Shown here: positions 10,436 to 21,450 of the stretch, piece by piece | Layout of the letters: every line of letters starts with the position of its first letter | Numbering within the stretch: the first letter of the stretch is position 1 | Assembly: GCA_941918925.1 (NCBI GenBank) | Contig: OW799233.1 | Span: 141,858,223-141,922,222 of the forward strand | Direction of reading: 5' to 3' | Source: Phyto melanocephala | Lineage: Eukaryota > Arthropoda > Insecta > Diptera > Rhinophoridae | DNA length: 64,000 bases | The notes under the pieces: generated by a model | The model's database searches: none | What the model saw: only the letters and a program-made list of their open reading frames with translations | Told to the model about the DNA's origin: nothing | Translations under genes and position numbers: made by a program

Positions 10436-13226
10436 GTAAGTACGGAAGATCTTAAATAAATAAACATTTAAATTTAACTACAACGGATAAATAAACGAAA
10501 ATTTATTTAGGGAGTTTTAATTAATCTGATTTTATAATAATATTTTTAGTGCCCAAGGTGCCGAACAACAGTGTTGTTATGACCGTTATGGCTTTCTAAT
10601 GCTTACCTATGATCAAATGTGGGGATCTCGTCCTCGTCGCATACATAACTTGGGTAAAATGCCTTGGAATGAAGCTAGTAAAGTGCCTACCCTCTCTACA
10701 TGGTTCCACGATATGCGACCCTTTTACACTTGTTGTATGTGGCAACAAGAACAGGCTGTGGGCTGTGAAACCTATCGCTTTGAACGGCGTCCTTCACAAG
10801 ATTGTGTAGCCTATCAGGCTCCTGGTGTTGCTGGTGTTTTTGGCGATCCACATTTTATAACATTTGACGGCACTCAATATACTTTTAATGGCTTGGGAGA
10901 ATTTGTTTTGGCGCGCAGTGTAGATGCCAATCAACGTTTTGAGGTTCAAGGACGTTTTGAACAAATGCCCAATAATATGTACGGAGCTGTACCAGCTACT
11001 CAGTTGACAGCAATGGCTATGCGTGGAAATACTACCACTAGAATTGAAGTTCGCATAAGACCACAGCATGCGCGTTGGCGTTATAAAATGGATGTATTGG
11101 CTGATGGTCGTCGCGTGTATTTTGATCGTGAAAGTTTGAAATTCCAGCATTTTGATGGTGTCACTGTGTACACACCCACTTATTTGTTGAATCAGTCACA
11201 AGTGGTTGTCATGTTTGATTCGGGTATTGGCGTGGAAGTTATTGAAAATGAGGGCTATATGACGGGTCGTATTTATTTGCCTTGGATATTTATAGTAAGT
11301 TGTTGTAGAAAACCACATTTGTATATCTTGCTATAACTAAATTTTGTTTTATTAATTTAACAGAATAAAACTGCTGGCCTTTTTGGTAATTGGAGTTTTA
11401 ATCCCATGGATGATTTCACTTTACCCAATGGGCAAATGTTAAATTTGAATCCGAATACCAAAGACTTTAAAACAATCCATGATCAATGGGCCATGAAATG
11501 GGCTTTGGCTGACCGTGATTTACCAGGTCTAGGTGCTGCTCTATTTACAAGAGAATTTGGTCGCACCGCTAGTTATTATTCCAATGCTTCCTTTGTGCCC
11601 AACTATCAACGAGAACCGCAAGATTTTCTACCCTCAAATCGATCGTATGATATAGAGAGAGCAGAGGAGCTGTGTGGTGAAAGTTATCAGTGTCGTTTTG
11701 ATTATGGCATGACATTGAATCGCGATTTGGCCCATTTCACAAAAAATTACTATGACAGTTTGGTGAACATAAGAACGTTGAATTCAGAGTATGTCTTAAG
11801 TTGTATAAAAACAATGCTAAATTATCAAGTTTTTTTAGGTTTTTTTTTTTAAATAACTCAAGCATTTTTTGAAAAGAGAATCTGATTTCTGATCAAAAAC
11901 TTTCTGTATATCAGGATTGCTGGAAAATATTTACTTTTTGTTAACAATTTGTTTGTTTGTTAATTAATTTTTTAACTAAGATATTTAAATATATTTTTTT
12001 ACATTTTTTAGACGTGTGGTATCTTGTGGTGTGTTGGAAACTCCACGCTTTGGTCGTAAGTTATCTTTTAATTTTATGCCAGGCGCCAAAGTGTCATTCG
12101 AGTGCAATGAGGGCTTTGTTCTAATAGGTGATCAAAGACGTGAATGTTTATCGAATGGCTTATGGAATTTACCTGAATATGGTTATACTCAGTGTTTGCG
12201 TAAGTTGATTTTTGAGGATTTAAGAAAAAAAAAAAAAAAAAAAACACACACACAAACAGTTAATCAATTTCTCTTATATATTGTATGTGTAACATTCAAT
12301 TTCTATTGGCTCTTCGTTTAGGTGATGTGTACTATACCAGACGTGTAGCTTTTATAGCAATTGGCATTATCATAGCTGTCATCTTACCGCTGATGTTGTG
12401 CATTATTTGTGGTGTATATCGTTTCCGCCAGAAGCAGTTGAAGGAGGATCCACAATGGCAGATGACCTTGCCACGTTCAAGAGCTTCGTCACGCAACAAT
12501 TTGCGAGCGATAGGTACAGGATTGGATGATGACAGCGATACAGATCAGACGGGAACTATAAAGAAAAGTAGGTCATATGATAAAGTATATCGTACGAATG
12601 AACCACTACCGGGAAAACCCCGTATTGACTTTCCAGCTAAAAAATGGGATCTGGATGACGAGGATGTGACATCATCAGAAGGTAGTGAAAATAAAGATAC
12701 AAAATTAGCTAAGGATATTGAATACATTAATAAAACAGGTGATAAGCCGAAACAAATGGGAAGACGTTCACTACGCGCTGGCTCAGGTACGGATCTGGAT
12801 AAAATGGGGGCTGATGCAGCATTGGGCGATAATGAGCAGCACGATCCAGATCATGAGGATCACGATGGTGTTGGCAATGTACATCCCTCGGGGTACCATC
12901 AACCACCTTCACCAGAAAACGATGAACATGGCTTACCATTGGCCCAAACCCAGCCCCGTCAACAGTATAGTCCCACTTTTAGTGGTGCTGATAGTCGCAA
13001 TAGTGGAGAAAGTTCAATGAGTTATCAACCTAATGCTGCCGCCCAAACTCGCTATAGAGGTGTACCTGTACTGCCCAATGCCAATAGTCAGTTTTTCAGT
13101 CGCCCTTCTTCAACCATACGTCCGGCCCCCTATATTGGTTCACCATCAATGCAGGATAATGGTTTGCCTTCACCACCTCATGCCGTCTCACCAACCCCAT
13201 CAAATCAAAAATCCACCGAAGTATAA
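10277..13226 (+). CDS. mesh: Mesh, smooth septate junction membrane protein (3' half of the gene, five exons)
   Basis: The joined exons 10277-10435, 10550-11294, 11364-11788, 12012-12199 and 12322-13226 give one open frame of about 806 residues with consistent phases and GT-AG introns of 114, 69, 223 and 122 bp. Domains in order: AMOP (cysteine-rich, [11 protein letters not shown] to about [13 protein letters not shown]), vWD ([13 protein letters not shown] to [19 protein letters not shown]), Sushi/CCP ([12 protein letters not shown] to YTQC), one transmembrane helix, then about 270 cytoplasmic residues ending STEV. This order is that of Drosophila Mesh (CG31004), which with Ssk and Tsp2A builds smooth septate junctions in midgut and Malpighian epithelium. 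The NIDO and Ig-like N-terminal part lies left of the window. The first codon is split across the upstream intron, so no start is present. Identification is by domain order and memory of the family. Confidence 0.9.
10550..11294 (+). CDS. mesh: mesh exon B: AMOP end and most of the vWD domain
   Basis: The acceptor TATTTTTAG|TGCC completes the Thr codon, and 248 codons follow. The AMOP part has [28 protein letters not shown] and QDCVAY. The vWD part begins [19 protein letters not shown] and runs to [10 protein letters not shown] at the donor ATA|GTAAGT. The GDPH tetrapeptide is at 10842-10853. An N-glycosylation sequon NQS is visible in YLLNQSQVV. An in-frame ATG at 10599 is internal to the domain and not a start. 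Confidence 0.9.
11364..11788 (+). CDS. mesh: mesh exon C: vWD C-terminus and linker
   Basis: Acceptor TTTAACAG|AATAAAACTGC, reading [20 protein letters not shown], then a linker of about 100 residues with sequons NAS and NRS and a cysteine pair CGESYQC. It ends two bases into a Glu codon at donor TCAGA|GTATGT. GLFGNW(N/S) is the usual closing motif of a vWD domain. Reading through the donor would hit an intronic stop soon after. Confidence 0.88.
12012..12199 (+). CDS. mesh: mesh exon D: Sushi (CCP) domain
   Basis: Acceptor TTTTTTAG|ACGTGTGG completes Glu, then [31 protein letters not shown] and [19 protein letters not shown]. Four cysteines and the GxW signature are those of a Sushi domain. 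The donor TTGC|GTAAGT leaves the first base (C) of an Arg codon. That phase fits both the next exon at 12322 and the exon at 23134. Confidence 0.9.
12322..13226 (+). CDS. mesh: mesh exon E: transmembrane helix and long cytoplasmic tail
   Basis: Acceptor TCGTTTAG|GTGATGTG completes Arg, then [20 protein letters not shown] and [14 protein letters not shown] (one membrane span), then about 270 residues. The tail is rich in Asp/Glu, Ser, Pro and Gln with SR/KSRSYDK segments, so it is probably disordered and phosphorylated (inference). It ends NQKSTEV followed by TAA at 13224-13226. The final T-E-V fits a class I PDZ ligand (S/T-x-hydrophobic), a plausible link to junctional scaffolds. Confidence 0.9.
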
Positions 13227-14105
13227 ATCCCATACTAATTAACATTCAAAACATCTTAACAAAACTAATCAAAGCATCAATTAAAAAACACACATACTAC
13301 AACACATTATGTTCCATAGAAAATTGCCTACCAGTTGGGTCATGGTTTCACGTCATGCAAAATTTCAAAAGAAACCAGTTCAAATTATAACTAATTGATT
13401 TTTAACGTCTCATACTAAAAAGTAAAAAAAAACCAACCAATAAGTTACAAAGTTCAAATTTTAACCAAAATCATAACAAACTTTTTATTTATAAGTCAAC
13501 TAAAGTATTGGTTTTTAGATGATACGATTCATTACCAAACAATTTATATGTATTTAGTTGTAAGTGTTTTTCCCACAAAAAAAAGTATTTGTTTTATTTT
13601 TGTGTATTTAAGCATTTTATTGTACCCATTAAGCCATGACATCCACAATTAGCAACCAACAATCCGCCCAAATCAACTTTTACCATAACATTAACATTAC
13701 GAGTATAAAAATATTTTTTTTTTACCTTTTCCACCTTTTTAACAGCAAACAAATACTGCATAGCGTTGGTCATAAGTGGAAGGGCACTAACTTAAAATAT
13801 TGCAGCATTACAGCAGAAGATAAACACGTAATAGAAACGGTTTTATCATAATGTAACTTCTTTGCTTACAAAACTGTTATTTTTCATACTATTGCATTAA
13901 GTTTTAGTGTCGAGGTGTTTTATTTTTGTGAAATGAGTTGGAGTTACTTAAAAATTTAATTTCGTTAAATATACGAGTTAGGGACTTTCAACTTGTGACC
14001 AGCGAGATGTATGTCTACACTTGTTATTATATATTTTATTAAATATTTGTGCAAATAGAAACAATATTATTATTTAAATAAACTTAAATATTTTATGCAT
14101 TGGCT
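13227..14105 (+). other. mesh: mesh 3' untranslated region (estimated extent)
   Basis: AT-rich sequence after the stop at 13226 with no repeats in its first 800 bases. Candidate poly(A) signals AATAAA occur at 14077-14082 (TTAAATAAACTT) and 14380-14385. The true end is unknown. The 13636-13851 reading frame inside it has no coding character. Confidence 0.45.
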
Positions 14106-15069
14106 GGGTAATAAAAACATTTTCATTTGTTTTTGTTTTTTAAGTAATTTAATAATTTTCTTGTCTGTCAATATAAAAAAAAATTATATTATTTTCTACA
14201 AAAAAGTGTAATTATTAAAAAAGTAATTTTTAATTTAAATAAAAATACAACATACTTTCGAGTTTATAGGCAGTACTAAATGTTTTTCTTTTCAAATATT
14301 TCTCATTAATTTTTTTTTACAGCCTTGATAATGCCAATTGTTACACAAAAGCGTGTCTTATAAACTGGTAATGAAATGAAATAAATGTTATTGTTTAATT
14401 TATTCCAGCCCCTAGAATTAAAAAGGTGAACCTAGAAATAACAAAATGTATATGATTTTGTGAAGTAATTTATTATAAACTTTGATGTAACTTATTGGCA
14501 TTATTGAAATTAATTATTATATAGGCCTTCTAATAAATACAAATTATTATAGGGCCATTTGAAATTCAAATCAGCTATAAAAAGGACTAAATATTTTTTA
14601 ATATTTCTAGTTTTATTGGAAATGTTAAACTTTGTCATTGAAGAATGGAACACAATATCATTCATATGACTACCACAACTGGCTGAGCATTAACCAAACC
14701 GATCAACACGATTTTATTTATGCAGAAATTTTCTCAAAGAAGTGCGAGCAATGTTTAGTTCCTAAGAAGTGATGACGACTTGATGTTGATGGATGTTATT
14801 GCACATTTTTAGCTACATTAGTAATGATTTCAATTGCTTTGTTCAATAACGATCCATTTTCATAAAGTCACTTGACAAATTGACGCATAAACTGAACTAA
14901 AGGCCCTGATATCTTACCGAAAATTAACCATGTATGTTTTTTACAGTTTCCATTGAAGACTGACTACTTTGGCAGTAAGTCGGCTTGAATATTGCCTAAT
15001 TTTATTTGAGCCTATAGCGTCCAATTTTTTAAATATAAAGCATAAACATGAAAATCAAAAACAACATAT
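14106..15069. other. AT-rich spacer with a possible LINE scrap
   Basis: Mostly featureless. Near 14960-15025 the + strand reads LAVSRLEYCLILFEPIAS. This resembles the conserved LVRS.LEY...VWSP stretch of Jockey-type reverse transcriptases, but the match is short and uncertain. Confidence 0.3.
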
Positions 15070-16281
15070 TTTTATACGCACCACCAATTGTGTGTACTTT
15101 TTTAGCACAAAATTTATTATTTTGTTATTAACTGTAATTTTTATACTAAAATATGTATCAATTTCTTTGTATAACTTCGATATGCAAGTAAAATATTTTC
15201 GTAAGTTTAGTTTTTCAATGAAAATGGACGTTAAGGTTGGGCATGTCAATATAGTTTCTGCTAATAAATACAACTTACATATTTCAATATAGTCCTTTAT
15301 TCTTCCACAAATTTGTAAATAGAGAAATTACTTGAACTTTAGATTTAAATGGGAGATAAGCGTTAAAGAGGGCGTTAAATGGGAGATAAGCGTTAAAGAG
15401 GGCGTGTCACCTTCAATTTCTTTGCATAACAGTGACATTGACTAGAAAGATATTATTGCGAAATTTCGTCATATCTCTAATTTTGTCGGTTTTATGAGCT
15501 TTTAAATTTCATTAACAGCAGATTACGTGTAAAGTTGGCGGTAAAGAAGGCGTATCAATGTAGTTTTTACTAATAAACTCAATTCAGATATTTCAATAAA
15601 TAGTCCTTTATTTTTCCAAAATATTTATTCATAGAGAAATTATATGAATTTGAGATAATACGTTATAAATATGAGAGGTGGGAGTAATAGTAGGCGTGTC
15701 ACATTTATTTTCTGTTAAAATAAAGCCTCTGACCAAAAAGCAATATTGCAAAATTCATAGAATCATACATCTAATTTTGTCAGTTTTATTATGCTTTAAA
15801 TTTTGAATATACCGAAAAATACTCTGTGCGGTATAAATATTGATAAATATAACTTCTTTCCTAAATCATAGATTTAAGCAATTTTCTGGAAAAAATATTT
15901 TCTGTTATTCAAAATTATTCTGTTATTTACATATGAAATATCATAGCTTTACGTTAATAAGTTTGGACACAATTGCATTTTATTCGATGTTCGAAGAACA
16001 CGGTTTTTTCGACCTATTCTTGCATAACGAGCTATACCTCTCTTCCCAATATTTCGACTTACCCCATTTTCAATAACAAGCAAACCTTGTGTATAAGAAA
16101 TATTCTGGCAAAATTTGAGCCCCGTAGCTTTTTCGGCCACCTCTATCGTGCTTTCACAAGACGGACAGACGGAGAGACGAACGGACATAGCTAGATCGTC
16201 ATAAAATTAAACCCCGAATCTGAAAATGTCTAAAATGGTTATTTCGATGTGTTATAAACGGAATGACAAAATGAATATACC

Positions 16282-17127
16282 CAGTGTTGCCGTTTTCACT
16301 GCGATCGCAGTTTTTCACTTCGATTTGCCCGTCGTCACTGCGTAACTGCGTTTTCTTTAATATCACTGCGTTTTTCAGTTTTTGGTAGTTTTCCTCTTTT
16401 TTTGATCAACAACGCCTTAACATGATTTACCTCAAAGACATGTTTTGGAAAAACAAGGCGAAAGAATTATCAATCCTAATTGTGAAAAAGAAGCAGATGA
16501 TACAGCTTGTACTAGTACAGAGGGAATTGAAATTTTAGATGACAACGAGCCGTCATCATCCTCTTCTAATCAAGCCAATTCAAAGAAAACGCCATTTCGA
16601 CAACTATTCCTACCATCTTGGAAAGAAAAATATAATTGGCTGGATTGCAAAGACAAAAAAGCTTTCTGTAAGTTATGCTGCAAATACTTGGACAATAAGT
16701 ACACACATTTTGAACGTCATTCAAATACCGAGGGTCATACAAAGAGATATATGACTGCTAAATGAGTTACTTTTTTTTTTATTAAAATATATAATATTAT
16801 ATATGTAACTTTTAGTTATAAAATGAATTGTTTTTGTTCTGATAAATAAAATTGAAAAACTAAAGTTAAAACAATATATTGCACTGTTGTTGACAATCAA
16901 AAATAATATTTTTTTTCTATTTCAGTTGAGTAGTTGAGATAAAATTAACTAAAAAAATTTAAAAACAAGTAATTCTTAAAAAAGGGCAAAAAAGTGTTAA
17001 AACAGGAAAAAAATGTCCTTTTTTTTGTCCAAACGAAAACGACATTTTTTTATTTCTCGTCACTGCGCTCCACTGCGTTTTTTCTGTCAATTTCACTGCG
17101 AAAAAAAGTTGGTCAGCGGCAACACTG
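16282..17127 (+). mobile_element. hAT-like element inside the DINE copy
   Basis: Ends CAGTGTTGCCG and CGGCAACACTG are inverted. The flanks AATATACC (16274-16281) and ATAATACC (17128-17135) make an 8-bp target duplication with 6 of 8 identical, and joining them restores the DINE sequence GAATATACCCCCACC. Subterminal CACTGCG motifs recur on both sides. The 846-bp element is non-autonomous but retains the N-terminus of a zinc-finger ORF. Confidence 0.75.
16445..16765 (+). pseudogene. Truncated zinc-finger N-terminus of a hAT-type transposase
   Basis: The 106-residue frame has an acidic/Ser-rich start, then FLPSWKEKYNWLDC..KKAF, CKLCCKYLDNKYTHFERHSN and TEGHTKRYM. W..KY.WL followed by C-x2-C and H-x6-7-H is the layout of the TTF/BED-like finger that starts many hAT transposases and their domesticated relatives. 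The frame stops right after the finger, so the catalytic RNase H-like part is absent. The ATG is the first in frame. Confidence 0.6.
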
Positions 17128-17164
17128 ATAATACCCCCACCATTTTTTTGGAGGCGTGTATAAA

Positions 17165-17639
17165 AATATATTCTGAAAGTATACAAGACGTATGAGCAAT
17201 ATTGGTTGCAATAGTGACCGACCCCACAAAATATCACTCATACGTACGATGTTCAAAAGTAAAGTGTTAAATTAATATTAATTAGATTCTGTAGAAACTC
17301 ATAAAAACTGTTTAAACTTAAAATTTAAACTGCTTCTTTGTATGTATGTACAAACGTAGGTATGTATTAGCAATGTAGGCAATACTCGTTTTTACATTAG
17401 CAAAATTTATGCAAATACCGATGCACAAAAAATTCATAATGTAAATATTAAATAAATACATTTATATATAAATTTCTAAAAAAATAAAATAATGGAGACA
17501 AAATTGCACTGTTCAGGGTAAAAATTACATAATTTTTATATTTACCCTAAAGCAATGTCGAAAAATATTTGTTATAAAAAAAAAAAACAAAAAATATCTC
17601 AAGTTCAGTAATAAAAAGAAAGTATTAATATTAAAATCT
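17165..17639. other. AT-rich spacer
   Basis: No feature recognised. Confidence 0.4.
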
Positions 17640-17765
17640 ATTATGCTTTCAAAAGATGGACAGACGCACCGACATAGCAAGATCTTTCTAAAATGGAATT
17701 AGGACTCAGAAAATATATACTCTGCAGGGACTAAAATGGATTATTCGATGTATTACAATGTCATG
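17640..17765 (-). mobile_element. DINE-1-like fragment, family 1
   Basis: TGCTTTCAAAAGATGGACAG, CGACATAGCAAGATC and GGACTAAAATGGATTATTCG match, with decay, the GACATAGCTAGATCGTC..TCTAAAATGGATATTTCGATG region near the head of family 1. Only this piece remains. Confidence 0.6.
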
Positions 17766-18671
17766 TAACAGATTGTTAAATATTTAAATTGATTGATCAA
17801 GTTATGCTCGGAAATCTTTAAATGTGAACTTAAACTCGTAATCATTTGAATATATATGAGTTAGTTTGTAATATTTTTTATTTCTGAACACTAAACACTC
17901 CAACTTATTCGAAACACAAGTGCTGGTAGAAATAATCAAGGATATGCGAACATTATTAACCCAAAAAAAAAAACTTTTTATATATATTTTAATTATTTCT
18001 GCTGGGTTTATTTAAGCGTAGTCAAATCTATACACAAAACAAAATTAAACCTTTAAGTTCTGTCACTACATAAAAAAGCAATTACTTAACCTCTTTTTTG
18101 TTACCCGTTTAAAACCTTTGTGTAATGAAAGTGTAATTACTTACTATAGCCATTATTCACCTTAGCTGTTTGCTTTAATATTTCAGTATCCAACAACTTA
18201 AATTTCAATTAAAAGTTAATCACATTTTGTTTTGTATGACAGATGTTCATTACAGAATAAATACTCTTGCTTTCGAAAAGTGTGAGGGAAAACAACTCAC
18301 TACCTCTGTTGCAGTCCCAAATATTTCCTTAACATCTGTCAGGCGAAAAATAATTAAAAAAACAATTGCTTTTAGCAGAAACTATGTTATTTTACGTACA
18401 TATTCAGTTTCAAAGCAAACAATTTTAGGCTATTTGATGGTATTTAACCAAACTGTTTATAAGGAAGTATATGAGTTAATTGTTTAAAATTATTAATATG
18501 TATATCTTCGTCTGCGTTAAATTTCATATTTATGCTCCACAAATTAGCACAATCTTTAAATTTTACAAAAAAAAAAGAATAAAATACTGCAAAGTTTGAC
18601 AGAAAAATTGTCGATAAATAATTTTTTTAATTCAGCAATTTTCTCATCCGCAGTTTTAAATTAAAAAACTT
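17766..18671. other. AT-rich spacer
   Basis: An 86-codon frame at 18227-18487 has no domain and no coding signature that I can recognise. Nothing else stands out. Confidence 0.35.
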
Positions 18672-19236
18672 CCTTAACCCCCCAACCATACGAGCGATTG
18701 CTTATGTTTTAATATAAGCAATAACGCCGGCAGCATAACGGCATCAAATTGACTATGTTCAACCTTATATCTCTAGGTGGTGAACACGTAAATAACTTAA
18801 AACATAAAATTAAAAATTTTTCTGGAGATTGATCTATTATTTAAAATTTTCCAAAAAAATATACGAAAATAAATTTCACCAATAGCACTTGATTTAAACG
18901 ATTCTTTTGCCATTATATACTTAAATATAAATAAAAACTTAAATTTTTTTATAATAACAATATTAATTTTAGTATTTTGTTTTCTTTTTTTCTGCTGCGT
19001 TCTTTTATACATACATTAGAGTTGTTGTTACATTTTATTTGTTTGCAATTGAATTTGACAGCTTGTGTTAAAAGATTATTGCTCAGCAATGTATTATAAC
19101 ATTTATTGCTAAGTATGTGTTCTAAAATACATATTCATGTAGTCCACACGTTAATATCTCGTGTTGGCAATAGAATTTGACAAATTTCTGTGGCAATAAT
19201 TGCCAAACATATTGCTCGTGTGGTCGGGGGGTAAAG
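18672..19236. mobile_element. MITE with CCCCCCAACCATACGAGC ends
   Basis: The left end AACCCCCCAACCATACGAGC (18677 on) and the right end GCTCGTGTGGTCGGGGGGTA (ending about 19232) are inverted, differing at a few positions. There is no real coding frame inside. The superfamily is not determined. Confidence 0.65.
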
Positions 19237-19721
19237 GTGTTGATTAGTATCACAGCTAAATATTGTTTACATATAAATATTCTTAAAAATTCTTTTTTTG
19301 TAATAATATTTAATGTGCAAGAGCTCCGTATTTACACTGTAGATAACTTTTAGTGTCAATATATAGCCTTTAATTATTTTACTATTGGAAACTAATATTG
19401 TATAGAAGTATGTTAAACTGGTGACATTTACAACAGATCTTTCTAAAGTAAAAGTAAATATTCACGTGTCTGTATCTCTTCAAATGTCAATATTTAGGAA
19501 ATTAGTTTATTCTAATATAGACTTTGTGCAACCGTTCTTTTAATACTAAAACTAAAAAGTGTATTTAAAAAAATTTAAACACTTAAAATATTAAATACAG
19601 ATTAATCGTCAAAACTATTTTATAAAAAATAAGTTCTAAAAAATTTTATAATATTTGTACTATTTTAATCTCTTATTTAAAAATATATTTTTTTTTTGCT
19701 AATTTAACCAATGAAGTTTGA
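19237..19721. other. AT-rich spacer
   Basis: No feature recognised. Confidence 0.4.
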
Positions 19722-20250
19722 AAGGGTGATTAAATTTATAGGGTCGATGTTGAATGTGAACCACATCTAAACGGCAAGTTTTTTTTGCATTTCATTTGAC
19801 ATTTCTTAATTTCTTACTAATTCAATTTAAACCATGGAAAGATACACAATCGAGCAACGCGTTAAAGTTATTCAGGCGTATTATAAAAATTATTATGTTC
19901 AAATTTGTCCACAATCGGCAGAATTATAAAAAATATTTAAATTTCAGCAAAACAGATCTGTATGAAGTGTTAAAACATTTGTGAATGCCATCTTAGTTCG
20001 TTGAATGGGAAACATTGTTGTTTTTTGCTAGTGTGTGGCAAAAGAGCAGTCAACCTCGACTCATCATCGTTCCCAACAATTGAACATCAACATTGTCATT
20101 GAAAATTGGAACAATGGGATGAAGGTGTGCCGCCAAAAGTATGGCGGCCATTTGGCCAATATTTTGTTCCATACATTATTGAACCATACCCATATTATCG
20201 TCATAAAAAGAAATAATTTCCTAAATAATTATGTTTTATTTTTTTTTTTT
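19722..20250 (+). mobile_element. Internally deleted mariner-like element, copy 2
   Basis: The left end AAGGGTGATTAAATTTATAG is a degraded version of the family terminus. The relic reads MERYTIEQRVKVIQAYYKN from 19834 with a frameshift, then the same N-to-C deletion junction as copies 1 and 3, then YGGHLANILFHTLLNHTH, a typical transposase C-terminus. The right end is lost in T-rich sequence. Confidence 0.75.
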
Positions 20251-20639
20251 TAAATAATAGTTTTTGGTAGGTTTTTATCAGTTTTTAAAAAAGATTTGTA
20301 GAAAAAATTATATTCAATGTGGCATCCCTGATCACAGCTGTTACATGTTCAAAATTTAGTTTGGGAAGTTTTCATGATTTCTATTTAAGACTTTCGTTGG
20401 TGCTCAGACACAGACATTTTAACTTTTCAAATTTTATCTTGTGTGTATATATTTTCATTTGTGTTTGTGCTAATGTACATTTACAAGTAAGAATTTGCGA
20501 GGACAACTTTCTCTATACTCTGTCCATATTCTCTTTATATTTCTCTCAACATGAACTGGCTTTGCAAATCTTAATTTTAAAAGTGTTAGAGCTGTATATC
20601 GAGTACATCAATAAAAATTTATAGAATTTGTTAATCGAC

Positions 20640-21450
20640 ATAAGGACATGAAAGTATCTTTTGTTTATATATTTTATTATTTGGATTATATAAATAAAAC
20701 CTGGAGAATAAATAATAAAGAGATTCACAACCGAACAAAAAAGCAAAATTATAGATTTTTATTATTTAAATCAGCGATCAATTACTTTAACGAAAAAATG
20801 AAATATTTTTGGGATTTGATTCGTTGTTTAGTTTATTGTCTGCACCAACATGGGACCTTAACTTTAACTGAAAGGCTGTTTTAAATTCAAACTGCGAAAA
20901 ATATTTCACAAATAAAACATACTGTTAGGGAAATACCTAAACCATCTATAAGAAGGCATTCTGCTCTGCTGAAAATGACTCGTACGTCACCATGGCTCAT
21001 TTAAAATATTAACTGTTATTTACAATTAAATAATTAGAACCTGCAGATCATCTACAACGTCTAAATTTTGCTACTAAATTTTAGTAGTTGGCAAAAAATG
21101 AAATCAACTCTCTTGAAAACTTGATATTGTGAGATGAAGCTCATTTTGTTTTGATTGGCTTTTTTAAATAGGTTCTGGAATTCTGAAAATCCAACAGCTT
21201 TTCATATACATAAGCCAATTGCTCGCCATTAGGTATACAGTATGTTTTGGCATTACATTTGAAATGATCGGTTTGCTTTACTTCTTTCAAAATGAAGATG
21301 GAAGTGCTTTAAACGTAAACGGAGAGTCGTATTGGTAAATGATGGAATATTTTGTATGTTTTGCACTTGATAACATATCTGGGAAGTGGTTTCTTGTGTC
21401 ATGGCAACATTGTAGCTAATCATAGATTTAAGATTTAATGTTATACGTCA
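20640..21450 (+). pseudogene. Decayed mariner-like transposase, family II
   Basis: The frame is broken but the order is preserved. It starts with an ENKE-like leader (CTGGAGAATAAATAATAAAG) and RFTTEQKSKIIDFYYLNQRS, then a central piece reading ILW.DEAHFVLIGF and GSENPTAFHIHKPIARH, then QNEDGSALNVNGESYW. These parallel the DEAHFHLNGYVN, NPQ.IHEKPLH and GERYW blocks of insect mariner-like (DUF4817-type) transposases. The copy at 61497-62410 has the same leader. Confidence 0.7.

Larger units (their letters stand above)
15070..17164 (-). mobile_element. DINE-1/Helentron-like element, family 1, copy split by a hAT-like element
   Basis: The left side (15070-16281) aligns with the left part of the copy at 46417-49164 (TTATACGCACCACCAATTGTG, TATCAATTTCTTTGTATAAC), and the tail has GACGGACAGACGG..ACATAGCTAGATCGTC. 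The hairpin head CCACCATTTTTTTGGAGGCG lies at 17136-17155 after a hAT-like insertion (16282-17127). In the DINE-1 sense the head is on the right, so the element is on the minus strand. The tail terminus with ACAAGTAAGAG is missing. It contains short GGGCGT(T/G)-rich repeats. Confidence 0.7.

Noticed and set aside
10794..11150. 118-residue minus-strand frame opposite mesh
   Set aside because: It is a shadow of the well-supported vWD-coding exon on the + strand.
18227..18487. 86-residue frame between the DINE fragment and the MITE
   Set aside because: No motif, no splice context, and base composition like the surrounding spacer.
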